64,000 bases of DNA from Polyangium mundeleinium (lineage in GTDB: Bacteria; Myxococcota_A; Polyangia; Polyangiales; Polyangiaceae), in NCBI RefSeq assembly GCF_028369105.1, contig NZ_JAQNDO010000001.1:5362501-5426500 (forward strand), in the 5' to 3' direction. Below the pieces are notes generated by a model. It made no database searches. It was given only the letters and a program-made list of their open reading frames with translations, and was not told the DNA's origin. Positions 62,670 through 64,000 of the stretch are shown here, piece after piece; position 1 is the stretch's first letter, and each line of letters begins with the position of its first letter. The translations under genes were made by a program, and so were the position numbers.

Positions 62670-64000
62670 GTGAGTGCCCTTGTCTTGGTCCTGTACGTGG
62701 GGCTCGGGATCGCGGTCTTCGCGCTCGTGCCAGGTATCTCGGTGATCGGGCGCGAGGCGCTCCGGCGGCGGCACGAGCGGCGCGCGGTCGAGCGGCTCGC
62801 GGCCGCGCGGAAGGTGCTCTCGAGGCTGCGCGCCGAGCCAGCCGCGCGCGTGGCGCGATCGCTCGCGCAAGGCTTCGATCGGAGCACGATCCAGGCCGCC
62901 CTGGAGCATGCGCTCGACGAGGAGGCGCGCTGCGCGGTGGTCTGCGAGGAGCTCGGGCTGCGCACGGCCTGGGAGCGCGCGCTGCGCGACTCGAAATCGT
63001 GGAACGAGCGGGCCCACGCGGCGCGGATGCTCGGCAAGCTCGGCGCCGCGTCGGCGAGCCCTGCGCTCGCATCGGCGCTCGCGAATCCGCACGAGGACAC
63101 GACGGTGCGGCTCGCGGCAGCCGAGGCCATTGGATCCATTCCGGACATCGCGGTCTTGCCGCACCTCTGCGAGGCGCTCGCGTCGCAGGGCGAGGGGGGC
63201 GCGAAGGTCGTGGCCGAGGCGCTGGTTTCATTTGGCTCGGACGCGGTGCGGTCGCTCGTGGGGATGCTCGACGACGAGCGCGTACAGGCGCGGACCTGGG
63301 CCGCGCGGGTGCTCGGGAAGATCGGCGATCCAGGGGCGACATTGCCGCTCGTGGCGCAGCTCGGCGACGGCAATGCCGCGGCGAGGACGGCCGCGGCGGA
63401 GGCGCTCGGGCATATCGGGGATCTGCGGGCGACGCGGCCACTCTTGAGCGCCGTCTTGGGCGATCCGTCGAGCAGCGTGCGCGCGCGGGCCGCGGCGGCG
63501 CTCGCGCGGGTGGGCGACGAGGAGGTCGTGGGGACGCTCGTGGCCACGCTCGGCGACCCCGATCCGGAGGTGCGATCACGCGCGGTGGACGCGCTCGCGG
63601 CCCTGTCGCCGAAGGATCGATCGGCGATCGAGCGGGCGCTCTTCGACCCGTGCAACGACGTGCGGCGGAGCGCGGCGCTCGCGATGGATCGGCTCGGAAT
63701 GGTCTCGGCCTGGGCCGCGGCGCTCGGCGAGGCGACGGCCGAGGGGCGCGCGGCGGCGCGGGCGGCGCTCGTGGCGGTGGGGCGCGCGGGGTTGTCCGAG
63801 GCGATCGTCGCGGCAGCGCGGCACGAGGCGGGCGCGGTGCGCGCGGGGGTGTTCCGGATCCTCGGGGAGCTTGGTTCGTCCCGGCACGCAATGGCGCTCG
63901 GGCGGGCGCTCGACGACACGGCCGCGGAGGCGCGGGAGAGCGCGGCGCTCGCGCTCGGGCGGATCGGCGGCGATCAGGTGGTGGTCATGCTGGGGAGGGA
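62670..64000 (+). CDS. HEAT-repeat membrane-anchored protein, N-terminal part
   Basis: GTG 62670 (V-S-A-L-V-L-V-L-Y-V) lies 32 bp after the glycosyltransferase stop, and the frame stays open to the window end, so the gene is cut off. One N-terminal helix (~3-22) is followed by a basic stretch and many ~31-residue PBS-lyase/HEAT repeats (A-A-R-V-L-G-K-I-G-D-P-G-A-T-L-P-L-V; A-A-E-A-L-G-H-I-G-D-L). Such repeats form binding scaffolds. Its position after a polysaccharide synthase suggests it regulates or organises it. Confidence 0.8.
   Translation, partial: MSALVLVLYVGLGIAVFALVPGISVIGREALRRRHERRAVERLAAARKVLSRLRAEPAARVARSLAQGFDRSTIQAALEHALDEEARCAVVCEELGLRTAWERALRDSKSWNERAHAARMLGKLGAASASPALASALANPHEDTTVRLAAAEAIGSIPDIAVLPHLCEALASQGEGGAKVVAEALVSFGSDAVRSLVGMLDDERVQARTWAARVLGKIGDPGATLPLVAQLGDGNAAARTAAAEALGHIGDLRATRPLLSAVLGDPSSSVRARAAAALARVGDEEVVGTLVATLGDPDPEVRSRAVDALAALSPKDRSAIERALFDPCNDVRRSAALAMDRLGMVSAWAAALGEATAEGRAAARAALVAVGRAGLSEAIVAAARHEAGAVRAGVFRILGELGSSRHAMALGRALDDTAAEARESAALALGRIGGDQVVVMLGR

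Noticed and set aside
57962-63919. A 1985-codon open frame covering uvrA and beyond on the minus strand
   Set aside because: Only the part below 60877 is UvrA. The rest is the low-stop shadow of the glycosyltransferase and HEAT-repeat genes, with Arg/Pro/Ala-rich nonsense composition.

Overview
The window is GC-rich delta-proteobacterial-type DNA, most probably from a myxobacterium of the Polyangiales (Sorangium/Polyangium relatives). This is inferred from codon use, GTG/TTG starts, 4-nt ATGA/GTGA gene overlaps, a very large Ser/Thr kinase-ATPase-TPR fusion, a NorR-like sigma54 activator, DUF5989/SxtJ genes and a complete alternative complex III-caa3 oxidase operon. I saw no rRNA, tRNA or CRISPR array, and no recognisable transposase.

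Layout. 1-5.9 kb: the end of an FAD-linked oxidase, a DAPG-hydrolase-like protein, a DNRLRE surface protein, and a Zn-ribbon/M50 membrane protein pair. 5.9-10 kb: small orphan genes, a 43-bp-period minisatellite, a truncated SWIM gene and an isochorismatase-family hydrolase. 10-17 kb: an ATP-grasp enzyme, uridine kinase, an HPF-cold-shock fusion and a 1398-aa kinase/cyclase-like/ATPase/TPR protein. 17-20.3 kb: a di-heme peroxidase divergent from a NorR-type sigma54 activator, with three palindromes and a -24/-12 promoter between them. 21-26.4 kb: a SIMPL protein and a DUF5989/carbamoyltransferase-SxtJ/SGNH operon. 26.4-32.3 kb: three radical-SAM proteins and a phytanoyl-CoA-dioxygenase-like enzyme.

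32.3-35.7 kb: an Ala/Pro-rich TonB-like gene is split by a 1645-bp segment carrying a frameshifted cytochrome P450, bounded by a 32-bp direct repeat. A second, unrelated 43-bp-period array follows. 35.7-42.8 kb: a possible new peptide-modification locus containing an anthranilate-phosphoribosyltransferase-like enzyme, an NHLP-type (nitrile-hydratase-leader-like) small protein, a sedolisin-like protein lacking the catalytic Asp, a flavin-dependent-halogenase-family enzyme, a heme-oxygenase-fold protein and an Asp/Asn beta-hydroxylase-like protein.

43.0-55.9 kb: one tightly packed operon, actABCDEF, a His-rich membrane protein, SCO1 and coxBACD, encoding a quinol:cytochrome c oxidoreductase coupled to an A2-type caa3 oxidase. 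It is followed by a RegB/RegA-like redox two-component pair, which could control it through a palindrome upstream of actA. The window ends with uvrA (reverse strand), a processive family-2 glycosyltransferase and a partial HEAT-repeat protein.

Five full copies and one half copy of a structured intergenic repeat punctuate the first 38 kb. Each half folds into four adjacent hairpins, and the copies differ by changes on both sides of the stems, so pairing is kept. All functions are inferred from sequence features alone; no database search was possible.
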